Shown here in pieces: positions 41,831-48,906 of a DNA stretch of 48,906 nt. This DNA comes from Sphingomonadaceae bacterium (GTDB lineage: Bacteria > Pseudomonadota > Alphaproteobacteria > Sphingomonadales > Sphingomonadaceae), in NCBI GenBank assembly GCA_947454135.1, contig CANGJI010000016.1, positions 1 through 48,906 on the forward strand, written 5' to 3'. Below the pieces are notes generated by a model. The model saw only the letters and a program-made list of their open reading frames with translations. It had not been told where the DNA came from and made no database searches. The position numbers and the translations under genes are program-made. Positions within the stretch are counted from its first letter, which is position 1. The number at the start of each line of letters is the position of its first letter.

Positions 41831-43150
41831 CTAAAGCCGCCAGCGCAGGGAGAGGGTCGCCCGGTTCCGGTCATAGGCGCGGCCCGGATCGACCGCGCCC
41901 GAATTGCGCCCGAGGCTGTGCGCATAGTCGCCCGCGATCTCCAGATGCTGGGTGAGGCGCCAGGTCGTTCCGAACCCCCCGGTAAAGTAGCGCTCCTGCC
42001 GGGGTGCCGTGCCCGTCGGGACCTGGAAATCGGCGACCATGTAGCGCAGCGATGGCCGCAGGATCAGCGCGCGGCGCAGTTCGTGCTCAGCCGAGAGCAT
42101 GACTTCGTGCTGCTGGATCCCGGCAATGCCGATGATCGGCGAACGCTGGAACGACCGTCCGCCGGACAGGCGCAGGGTCGTCAGCCGCGTCGGGCTCCAG
42201 CGGAGTTGCGCGCTATAGGCGAGGCCGCTGATCCGTGGGAACACCGGCGCGGTGAAGTCCTGCCGCACATAGCCCACCCCGATCTCGCCCTGCAGCAGGC
42301 GGTTGAGCCCGAAGGCAAGGCCGGTGAGCACCGTGAAACCGCGGGAATCGCGGCTCGGCTGGCCGACCGGCGTGATGGGGTAGCGGTTGCGATTGTAGGC
42401 GATGCTGGTGAAGGCGGCGATGCCCGGCCCGACGCCGATGGCGGCGCGCAGCGAGCCCGTCAGCGCCTCATAGTCGCGCGGTGAAAGGTCGATCACCGTG
42501 CTGCCCAGCAGGCGGTCCTCGTAGCGGAAGCGTTCGTACCGCCCGGCCAGCGTGATCTGCACGCGCGTGAAGGTCTGTTCGATCTGTCCGCCGCCGGAAA
42601 ACACCCTGAAGGCAATCGGTGCTGCGCCGAACAGCGTATCGCCGGTGGTGCCGCGCGCCTCGATCTTGCGCGCGGTTCCAACGTCGCCGGAAATGCGCGT
42701 ATCGCCTGAAATGTCGAGCCGGCCATCGAGCTTGACGGCGTAGGTCTCCACATTCTCGGTCGTGAGCTTGGCATAGCGCTTGATCGCGCCTTCTGCCGAG
42801 ATGCCCAGCGCATGGCGCGCCCACTGTGTTTCAATGGCCAGCGCCGGCAGGGCCGACAGGGCGATATCGCCGCGTTTCGTATCGCTGCGGGCATAGATGT
42901 TGTCCGAGGCATCCGCCTCGATCCCGAAGCTGGGCGAGATCAGGAGACCGCCGACCCTTGCGCCTGCCGTTTCCACTTCCGGCCGCGACCGCGCGCCCAC
43001 GGTATCGCGCTCCATCCGCGTATCGACCGTGGCCTGCGCGCGGGCATCGGCCAACGGCGCGACGAGGCCCAGCAGGCAAAGCGAAATGGCGCGCGGCTTC
43101 GCCTTCCCCCCGCATGGTCTGCGCGATAGCCGTTGCTGTGTGATGGCCAC
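41831..43150 (-). CDS. Outer-membrane beta-barrel protein, BBP2-type
   Basis: A 439-residue protein. A signal peptide (ending DARA near residue 34) is followed by alternating polar/aromatic strands through to a terminal LSLRWRL, the mark of a barrel protein. Strand-like units such as RVQITLAGRYERFRYEDR, GEIGVGYVRQDF and YSAQLRWSPTRLTTLRLSGGRSF suggest about 16-18 strands and match the putative beta-barrel porin 2 group, often found in EPS loci. The start at 43150 is GTG; a TTG at 43186 is less likely. Downstream in the operon lies the SleB hydrolase. It may be the outer-membrane conduit for the polymer. Confidence 0.82.
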   Translation of the reverse strand: MAITQQRLSRRPCGGKAKPRAISLCLLGLVAPLADARAQATVDTRMERDTVGARSRPEVETAGARVGGLLISPSFGIEADASDNIYARSDTKRGDIALSALPALAIETQWARHALGISAEGAIKRYAKLTTENVETYAVKLDGRLDISGDTRISGDVGTARKIEARGTTGDTLFGAAPIAFRVFSGGGQIEQTFTRVQITLAGRYERFRYEDRLLGSTVIDLSPRDYEALTGSLRAAIGVGPGIAAFTSIAYNRNRYPITPVGQPSRDSRGFTVLTGLAFGLNRLLQGEIGVGYVRQDFTAPVFPRISGLAYSAQLRWSPTRLTTLRLSGGRSFQRSPIIGIAGIQQHEVMLSAEHELRRALILRPSLRYMVADFQVPTGTAPRQERYFTGGFGTTWRLTQHLEIAGDYAHSLGRNSGAVDPGRAYDRNRATLSLRWRL

Positions 43151-43343
43151 TGCTCGATCCCCGATCCTGCGCCGCTTCCGTCCCAAGCGCGGGTACCATC
43201 GTTTTCCGCCCGGCCATCGCGCAATTAGCCCCGTATCTGAGCAATCTCCCTTATAGTCTGCCCGGAACCGGACCTCTTTGTTGGCCCACCGTTAACCAAT
43301 GGGCGAAAGCGTTCCTTGAACTGGTTGGGGCATTCTTCTGCGC

Positions 43344-43838
43344 ATGGACGCCTTGTTTGCCCGCATCACGCCCGGCCATGTCGCCCGGTTCGCCAAGTTT
43401 GGCGCGCTGCTGATCGCCTTCGGGCTGACGACCGGCTACGTGACCGACCGCCTGACACTCGAAATGGCAGGGGTTGGCGCGCTGTTCCTCGCCGTGTTGA
43501 CGCTGCTCGCGCTGCCCAGCCAGCGCAGCTCCGAATTGCTTGGCGCGCTGGCGATCTGGCTGACTTATGCCGAGTTCATGTCCGCGATCCAAAGTGGACA
43601 TTTCGACCTCTGGCGCTGGGCGGTGGTGCTGGCCACGCTTTCGCTGGTGATCGTGCCGATCAAGGTGCAGCACTTGCGCCAGCTGGCGCGCAGCAATCCC
43701 TACCTGCCACTGGGCGAGCACGACCGCCGCACCTGGTCGGTGGCTGGACGGGCCGGGGCGCCTGCACCTTATGCGCCCGCCACGCTCGCGGCGATCGGCT
43801 TCGATCCGGATGCTGATCTGGCCACTGCCGGCGCCTGA
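43344..43838 (+). CDS. Inner-membrane protein of unknown function
   Basis: A 164-residue protein with about four hydrophobic segments (FGALLIAFGLTTGYV, VGALFLAVLTLLALP, LLGALAIWLTYAEFM, WAVVLATLSLVIVPI) and a polar C-terminal tail (from about 115). No family was recognised. The last 70 bases overlap the end of the opposite-strand glycosyltransferase gene. The Shine-Dalgarno is weak. It could be an EPS accessory protein by position only. Confidence 0.65.
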   Translation: MDALFARITPGHVARFAKFGALLIAFGLTTGYVTDRLTLEMAGVGALFLAVLTLLALPSQRSSELLGALAIWLTYAEFMSAIQSGHFDLWRWAVVLATLSLVIVPIKVQHLRQLARSNPYLPLGEHDRRTWSVAGRAGAPAPYAPATLAAIGFDPDADLATAGA

Positions 43839-45055
43839 GCAGGCTCCAACCGCGCAGCATAATGCACCAGCAGGCGGTCGATCCATTCTTCGGGTGACAG
43901 CGCGAGGTGCCGGGTCGCGGTAAACGCCGCGTGGCTCATCGCCGCGACCCGTGCGTCATCCCGCGCCAATGCGGCAAGGACGGCGGCGAGCGCAGCCGTG
44001 TCGCGCGGATCGACCGACATCGCCGCATCCGCCGCCACGAGATCGCGGGCAAGCAGCGCGCTTGGCGGCAGGATCACCGGCAAGCCGGCAAGCGCGGCCT
44101 CCATCGCGACAAGGCCGTAGGGTTCGGGGTAGCGGCTCGGCATCACGAGCATGCGGGCGGAGGCGGCCAGTGCGCCGATCCGGGCCGGGGGCAGGCGTCC
44201 GGCAAACTGTGCTTCGGGATATTCGGCCGCGAGCCGGGTCCGGTCCGCGCCGTCGCCCACTAGGCGGATCGGCACGCCTGCCCGCCGCGCGGCGGCAAGC
44301 GCCAGATCGGCGCCCTTGGTCGCCTCGATCCGCCCGACGAAGAGGATCTCGCGGTTGCGCTCCGCCGCGATCCTTGCCGGGGCGAAGGGCACGACCGGAT
44401 TGGGCAGCGGATGGATCACGTCTGGCGGAATGCCTGCTCGCGCCAGCATCGGGCGCATGGCCGCATGGATCGCCAGCACCGGCGGCGAGGTCTTTGGCTG
44501 ATAGACGAAGCGCTGCACGGCATGGCGGGCGACGCGCCACACCTTGTGCGCTTGTCCGCGGCGATCGCAGGCCTCGGCGAGGCAGGCGCGCGACAATGCG
44601 GTATGCGGGCAAGGCGCACCTGTCGCGAAGTTCGTGAAGGCGCCGTTGGGGCAAGCGAGGAAGAAATCGTGCGCCGAGATCACCAGCCGCTCACGCACCG
44701 GCCCGAGCGCGGCGAAGATGGACGGCGAGAGGATCTGGGACCAGCCATGGAGATGATAGACCGTGCGCGGCGTGTCGTTCTCGGCGATCCAGCGCCGCAC
44801 CATGCGCGCTGCGGCGCGGTTCCACAGGCCATCGAGCAGCGCGCCGCCTCTTCCCAGCAGCCGCGCCTGTCCCAGGGCTGTGACGGCAACCCCGGCTTCG
44901 GCCAGCACCGAATCGGGAGCATCACCCGCCAGCAGGGCGACGCGGTAGCCGCGCTCGGCAAAGCTGCGCGCCGAACCCACCGCCAGCGCGCTCGCGCCGC
45001 CCATCGCGTGCGAGAGGTCGTTGATCACGACGATGCGATCGATGCTGGCGCTCAT
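43769..45055 (-). CDS. Glycosyltransferase family 4
   Basis: A 428-residue GT-B enzyme. N-terminal part: DRIVVINDLSHAMGGASALAV and ISAHDFFLACPNG, a known acceptor-side motif of this GT4 group, with a Cys-rich CPHTALSRACLAEACDRR. C-terminal part: REILFVGRIEATKGADLAL and VMPSRYPEPYGLVAMEA, the nucleotide-sugar site. The start at 45055 overlaps the pyruvyltransferase stop by four bases (ATGA). It probably adds the sugar that its partner then ketal-pyruvylates; this is inference from coupling. Confidence 0.9.
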   Translation of the reverse strand: MSASIDRIVVINDLSHAMGGASALAVGSARSFAERGYRVALLAGDAPDSVLAEAGVAVTALGQARLLGRGGALLDGLWNRAAARMVRRWIAENDTPRTVYHLHGWSQILSPSIFAALGPVRERLVISAHDFFLACPNGAFTNFATGAPCPHTALSRACLAEACDRRGQAHKVWRVARHAVQRFVYQPKTSPPVLAIHAAMRPMLARAGIPPDVIHPLPNPVVPFAPARIAAERNREILFVGRIEATKGADLALAAARRAGVPIRLVGDGADRTRLAAEYPEAQFAGRLPPARIGALAASARMLVMPSRYPEPYGLVAMEAALAGLPVILPPSALLARDLVAADAAMSVDPRDTAALAAVLAALARDDARVAAMSHAAFTATRHLALSPEEWIDRLLVHYAARLEPAQAPAVARSASGSKPIAASVAGA

Positions 45056-46332
45056 GCCGCTGCCTTGGCGGGCTGCATCGCCCGCGCGAGCGCGGCGGCC
45101 ATGCGCGCGATATCGCCGCGCGTGCCGGCGATCAGAGCTTCCAGCGCGGCCCGGTCGACGCCTTCCGCCACCGCCTGCCGCGCGAGCGCCGTGAGTACCG
45201 GGCCGCTCAGCGTCGCGGTATCGGCGATGTAGTTGCCGCGCCCGGCTAGCGCGAAGAAGCTGTCGAGCTTCACGTCCCAGCGCAGGCCGATGGTGGGAAT
45301 CGCGAAGGAATGCGCGGCGATGCAGGCGTGCATGCGGTGTGCGACGATGAGTTGGCAGCCCGCGATGAAGCCGATCATCTCGGCAGGGTCCGCGAAGGAA
45401 TTGGTCATCGTGACCGGCCCTTTGGCGGCACGGATCCATTCCGGCCCCATCGCGGCTAGGTAATCGCGGTCTTCCGGGCTGCCATTGGTGAAGAGGGCCA
45501 CGCGCAAGCCAGCGTCCACCAGCGCCCGGGCGGCGCTGCCATACCACGCATCCAGCACGGTGCCCGCGTCTGCCGCGCTGCCGGCTTCGGGCCCCGTCGC
45601 ATGATAGCGCAGCGCCATTGGCGCGGTGATGCAAAGGCCCGCAAGCGGCGCATCGAACGGCTGCGGCGGTCGCGGGAAATGGCAGCTGGCAAGGAGCCCG
45701 GGATCGCCGCTGAGCGCCGCGGGCCGCACGCCTTGCGGCACCAGCAGATCGCGCCACGCCGCCTGGCTGCGCGCATCGCGCACTGCCGCATAGGCCGGCC
45801 TTGCCGATTGAAGCGCGCGGCCAAACAGCCGCCGCCCCGCCGCAGACCATTGCCGGTTGGCGCCCACGCCGTAGACCGCCACCGGCAGCCGCAACTTCGC
45901 GGCCTGCGCCAGCGCCCCGGCGATCTTCATCGGGAAATTGAGATCGGCATCGGTGAGCAGGTTTCCCCCGCCGAGCACGACCGCATCGCACCCCGCCAGC
46001 CGCGCCCGCACATGGCCGCGCAGCCGCAGGTGCACGAGCGCGGTGAGGGCCGCGCGGGTCGCCAGACTGCGCAGCCTTGCAGGTAGCGCTTCGAGCACAC
46101 CGATCAGTGCAGCGCGGCGGCTTGGCGCGATGGCGGGATAGGCGCGCCGCCCGGCGAGATCGATCGAGAACACTTCAGTCCCCGGCGCGATCGACTCGAA
46201 GGTGCGCGCCAGCTCCGCTTCAAGGCATTCGGACAGCAGCCCGTCCCCCAGATTGGGGCTGTATTTCACATTGAGCAGCGCGATCCGGCGCGGTGGCTTG
46301 GCTGCGGGCAAGGAGTGGGCGGCGGCGGTCAT
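45052..46332 (-). CDS. Polysaccharide pyruvyl transferase family protein
   Basis: A 426-residue protein of PF04230 type. Family motifs are RIALLNVKYSPNLGDGLLSE (Gly-Asp turn), AVVLGGGNLLTD, VAVYGVGANRQWS and VAHRMHACIAAHSFAIPTIGL, the C-terminal His motif. Family members place ketal-linked pyruvate from phosphoenolpyruvate onto polysaccharide sugars, adding negative charge; some act on other substrates. It begins the last two-gene unit of the EPS locus. Confidence 0.9.
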   Translation of the reverse strand: MTAAAHSLPAAKPPRRIALLNVKYSPNLGDGLLSECLEAELARTFESIAPGTEVFSIDLAGRRAYPAIAPSRRAALIGVLEALPARLRSLATRAALTALVHLRLRGHVRARLAGCDAVVLGGGNLLTDADLNFPMKIAGALAQAAKLRLPVAVYGVGANRQWSAAGRRLFGRALQSARPAYAAVRDARSQAAWRDLLVPQGVRPAALSGDPGLLASCHFPRPPQPFDAPLAGLCITAPMALRYHATGPEAGSAADAGTVLDAWYGSAARALVDAGLRVALFTNGSPEDRDYLAAMGPEWIRAAKGPVTMTNSFADPAEMIGFIAGCQLIVAHRMHACIAAHSFAIPTIGLRWDVKLDSFFALAGRGNYIADTATLSGPVLTALARQAVAEGVDRAALEALIAGTRGDIARMAAALARAMQPAKAAA

Positions 46333-46395
46333 GTCCTTGGGGTGTCATGTCGCAGCGCCCGCCAGCAAGCATCGATAGACCCGGAATCGAGCGGA

Positions 46396-47253
46396 TCACG
46401 CCGCCTCGCCAAGAACCTCGCGCAGGATGGCTGGCAGGCCGCTGCCGGCGATCAGGTCTTCCTGTCCGCTCGCCACGATCAACCCGATCCGGCGGCGATA
46501 GTCATAGCCTTGCAGGGGCACGGCAACTGTCCCCTCTCCCGCGAGCGAGACCGGCGCGGTCGTCACCCCCGCGCCAGCCGCCACGAGCGCAAGGCAGCGA
46601 TCATCGTTCGCGCCGCGAAAGGCAAAGTGGGGCCGCACCCCGCGCGCGGTGAAGAAGCGGCTGGTTTCAGCGAGGATCTCGCAGCTGCGCCGCGCGATCA
46701 TCGTCTCGCCCGCGAGCTCCTCCGGCAGCAGCATCTCGCGCGCGGCAAACCGGTGCGCGGCGGGAAGCACCATCGCATAGCCTTCCTCGAGCAGCACCTG
46801 CGCCCCTGCTTCGGCACCGTGCAGCGTCGTCAACACCGCATCGAGCCGGTGTTCCGCCAGCCGCCGCCTGAGGTCCGCATCGGGCGCTTCGGTGAGCGTC
46901 AGGCGTCCGGTCGCAAACCGCGCGGCAACGGCGGCTACCATGCGTGTGGCCAGCGAAGCGATCACCCCCAGTCGCAGCGGCGGAGCAGGGGCGGGCGCGG
47001 CCATCACCCCGCGCTCGGCCAGGCCGAACTCGCGCTCGATCGACCGGGCGTGGACAAGCAGCCGGTTGCCCGCCTCGGTCAGCCGCAGCGCGCGCCGCTC
47101 GCGCAGGATCACCGCCGCGCCCAGCTCGCGCTCAAGCTCGGCAATTCCGGCAGACAAGGTCGGCTGCGAGACATGCAGCTGGTTCGCCGCTGCGGTGAAC
47201 GAACCCGTATCGACGAGAGCGAGGAACTGGCGCAGATGGCGGCGGCTTAGCAT
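46396..47253 (-). CDS. LysR-family transcriptional regulator
   Basis: A 285-residue LTTR. The N-terminal winged helix-turn-helix spans about 3-60 (LRQFLALVDTGSFTAAANQL, HVSQPTLSAGIAELERELG); the remainder is the periplasmic-binding-like effector domain. It is divergently placed from the isovaleryl-CoA dehydrogenase gene across a 94-base spacer containing a T-N11-A site, so it likely regulates leucine degradation and itself. The effector is unknown; an acyl-CoA or branched-chain acid is plausible. Confidence 0.93.
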   Translation of the reverse strand: MLSRRHLRQFLALVDTGSFTAAANQLHVSQPTLSAGIAELERELGAAVILRERRALRLTEAGNRLLVHARSIEREFGLAERGVMAAPAPAPPLRLGVIASLATRMVAAVAARFATGRLTLTEAPDADLRRRLAEHRLDAVLTTLHGAEAGAQVLLEEGYAMVLPAAHRFAAREMLLPEELAGETMIARRSCEILAETSRFFTARGVRPHFAFRGANDDRCLALVAAGAGVTTAPVSLAGEGTVAVPLQGYDYRRRIGLIVASGQEDLIAGSGLPAILREVLGEAA

Positions 47254-47266
47254 AGGTTTTTCCTAT
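47252..47266. promoter_or_regulatory. LysR-type operator ATAGG-N5-CCTAT
   Basis: A perfect 5+5 dyad around TTTTT gives T-N11-A (T47253, A47265), the LTTR binding consensus. It overlaps the regulator's own start codon (47251-47253), suggesting autoregulation, and lies about 80 bases before the ivd start. Confidence 0.6.
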
Positions 47267-47347
47267 ACTGACTGCCCAGAAGATTCAATTTTTCCGAAGC
47301 TGCGGTTTGGCTTAGGCTATCGGCCATAAAGAGGAGCCTGACTGGAA

Positions 47348-48514
47348 ATGCGCGCCACGCCCGAGCTTGATTTCGCCCTGCCCGAAAGCGCCATGATGAT
47401 CCGCGAGGCGGCTGGCCGCTTCGCCGATGAACAGATCGCCCCGCTCGCCGCCAAGGTCGATGCGGACGACTGGTTTCCCCGCGATCTGTGGCCCGCGATG
47501 GGCGCGCTGGGCCTGCATGGCATCACGGTAGAAGAGGAATGGGGCGGCCTCGGCCTCGGCTATCTCGATCACGTCATCGCGGTCGAGGAAGTCAGCCGCG
47601 CCTCGGCTTCGGTCGGCCTCAGCTACGGCGCGCATTCCAACCTCTGCGTCAACCAGATCCGCCGCTGGGGGAGTGACGAGCAGAAGGCAAAGTATCTGCC
47701 CAAGCTCATTTCCGGCGAGCATCTGGGCAGCCTCGCGATGTCCGAAGCGGGGGCCGGGTCGGACGTCGTTTCGATGAAACTCAAGGCCGATGCGGTGCCG
47801 GGCGGCTACCGGCTCAACGGCACGAAATTCTGGATCACCAACGCGACTTACGCCGATACCCTCGTCGTCTACGCCAAGACCGCGCCGGAAGCCGCGAGCC
47901 GGGGCATCACAGCGTTTCTGATCGAGAAGGGCATGCCCGGCTTCTCCATCGGCCAGAAGATCGACAAGATGGGCATGCGCGGCTCGCCGACCGCGGAACT
48001 CGTCTTCAACGATTGCTTCGTGCCGGAAGAGAACGTGATGGGCCCGCTCCACGGCGGCGTCGGCGTGCTGATGTCGGGCCTCGATTACGAGCGCGTGGTG
48101 CTCGCGGGCATCCAGCTCGGCCTTATGCAGGCCTGCCTCGATACGGTCATTCCCTATGTCCGTGAACGCAAGCAGTTCGGCAAGCCCATCGGCACGTTCC
48201 AGCTGATGCAGGGCAAAGTGGCGGACATGTACGTCGCCCTCCAGTCCGCCCGCGCTTACACTTACGCCGTAGCCCGCGCGGCGGATGCGGGGCAGACGAC
48301 GCGCTTCGATGCCGCCGGTGTCATCCTGCTGGGCAGCGAAGCCGCCTTCCGCGTTGCGGGCGAGGCAGTGCAGGCTCTCGGCGGTGCAGGCTACACGAAG
48401 GACTGGCCAGTCGAACGCTACCTGAGGGACGCCAAGCTGCTCGATATCGGCGCGGGCACCAACGAAATCCGCCGCATGCTGATCGGCCGCGAACTGATCG
48501 GCGCGCACGGATGA
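47348..48514 (+). CDS. ivd: Isovaleryl-CoA dehydrogenase
   Basis: A 388-residue acyl-CoA dehydrogenase that oxidises isovaleryl-CoA to 3-methylcrotonyl-CoA, the third step of leucine degradation, using FAD and ETF. Motifs: [43 protein letters not shown] and [18 protein letters not shown]. Glu248 in DYER is the helix-G catalytic base position typical of isovaleryl-CoA dehydrogenase rather than the C-terminal Glu of medium-chain enzymes. The stop overlaps the next ATG (ATGA). LiuA is the pseudomonad name. Confidence 0.93.
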   Translation: MRATPELDFALPESAMMIREAAGRFADEQIAPLAAKVDADDWFPRDLWPAMGALGLHGITVEEEWGGLGLGYLDHVIAVEEVSRASASVGLSYGAHSNLCVNQIRRWGSDEQKAKYLPKLISGEHLGSLAMSEAGAGSDVVSMKLKADAVPGGYRLNGTKFWITNATYADTLVVYAKTAPEAASRGITAFLIEKGMPGFSIGQKIDKMGMRGSPTAELVFNDCFVPEENVMGPLHGGVGVLMSGLDYERVVLAGIQLGLMQACLDTVIPYVRERKQFGKPIGTFQLMQGKVADMYVALQSARAYTYAVARAADAGQTTRFDAAGVILLGSEAAFRVAGEAVQALGGAGYTKDWPVERYLRDAKLLDIGAGTNEIRRMLIGRELIGAHG

Positions 48515-48906
48515 CGGCCCCCGTCCTCTCCTCCAATCTCGACCTTTCCAGCCCGGAGGCGCAGGCGCGCGCTGCGCACAACCGCGCGCTCGCCGCCGAA
48601 CTGCGCGCCCGGGTGGCGAAGGCGGCGCTCGGCGGTGACGAAAAGTCCCGCGCCCGCCACGTGTCGCGCGGCAAGCTGCTCCCGCGTGAGCGTGTCGAGC
48701 GCCTGCTCGATCCGGGATCGCCTTTCCTCGAAGTGGGCCAACTTGCCGCAAACGGGATGTACGGCGACGAAGTCCCCGGCGCCGGGATCATCACCGGCAT
48801 TGGCCGCGTCTCGGGTCGCCAATGCATGATCTTCGCCAACGACGCGACGGTGAAGGGCGGCACCTACTTCCCGATGACGGTGAAGAAGCACATCCGCGCG
48901 CAGGAA
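48511..48906 (+). CDS. mccB: 3-methylcrotonyl-CoA carboxylase, carboxyltransferase (beta) subunit, N-terminal part
   Basis: The first 132 codons of a biotin-dependent carboxyltransferase gene cut by the window end. It begins [18 protein letters not shown] and contains [32 protein letters not shown] sequence (split here: [18 protein letters not shown], then [14 protein letters not shown]) and [20 protein letters not shown], matching MccB/LiuB. With the biotin-carrying alpha subunit it carboxylates 3-methylcrotonyl-CoA, the product of the preceding enzyme. The four-base overlap with ivd fits one leucine-degradation (liu) operon; the regulator is divergent. Confidence 0.93.
   Translation, partial: MTAPVLSSNLDLSSPEAQARAAHNRALAAELRARVAKAALGGDEKSRARHVSRGKLLPRERVERLLDPGSPFLEVGQLAANGMYGDEVPGAGIITGIGRVSGRQCMIFANDATVKGGTYFPMTVKKHIRAQE

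Noticed and set aside
1..48906. CRISPR arrays, insertion sequences, integrases, tRNA and rRNA genes
   Set aside because: No regularly spaced repeats, transposase or recombinase motifs, or complete tRNA cloverleaf were found on reading both strands.

Overview
The window is high-GC alphaproteobacterial DNA, most likely from Sphingomonadales (Novosphingobium/Sphingobium-like). Evidence: alphaproteobacterial spc/alpha ribosomal gene content, ribosomal protein S5 with an Arg/Gly-rich N-terminal extension, a DUF1476 (ATPase zeta inhibitor) gene beside bolA and grxD, a large TonB-dependent receptor, and a sphingomonad-style exopolysaccharide (EPS) locus. The genus is inferred from gene content only.

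Region 1 (1-15810) is the spc/alpha ribosomal operon split into three blocks. Block one is rplF (3' end), rplR, rpsE, rpmD, closed by a strong intrinsic terminator. A TonB-dependent receptor and a 3-ketosteroid-dehydrogenase-like flavoprotein follow. Block two is rplO, secY, adk, followed by an exported SRPBCC protein, glutamate dehydrogenase and a convergent MFS transporter. Block three is rpsM, rpsK, rpoA, rplQ, with its own putative promoter and a textbook terminator. Many junctions carry strong stem-loops.

Region 2 (15972-20517) is housekeeping: a secreted prolyl oligopeptidase, an apparent zeta/DUF1476-bolA-grxD operon, and a Nudix hydrolase with an interrupted Nudix box.

Region 3 (20652-46332) is a Wzx/Wzy-type EPS locus read from both strands. 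It encodes a priming sugar-phosphate transferase, several GT4 and one GT2 glycosyltransferases, a flippase, a polymerase, a hexapeptide acyltransferase, a Wzc-type tyrosine kinase, a short Wza-type lipoprotein, a second GT4 and a polysaccharide pyruvyltransferase. Within it sit a run of exported or envelope proteins (a large unrecognised protein with Asp-box and calcium-loop-like motifs, a small exported protein, a SleB-type hydrolase, a BBP2-type outer-membrane barrel) and unrelated genes (OsmC, HPP membrane protein, metallo-beta-lactamase fold). The short Wza and the beta-barrel together suggest a two-part outer-membrane export route. A nearly 1-kb spacer beside wzy holds a truncated HNH-endonuclease-like remnant and several inverted repeats.

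Region 4 (46396-48906) is a LysR regulator divergent from isovaleryl-CoA dehydrogenase and the start of methylcrotonyl-CoA carboxylase beta: the leucine degradation operon, cut by the window edge.

No tRNA, rRNA, CRISPR array, insertion sequence or replication origin was recognised.
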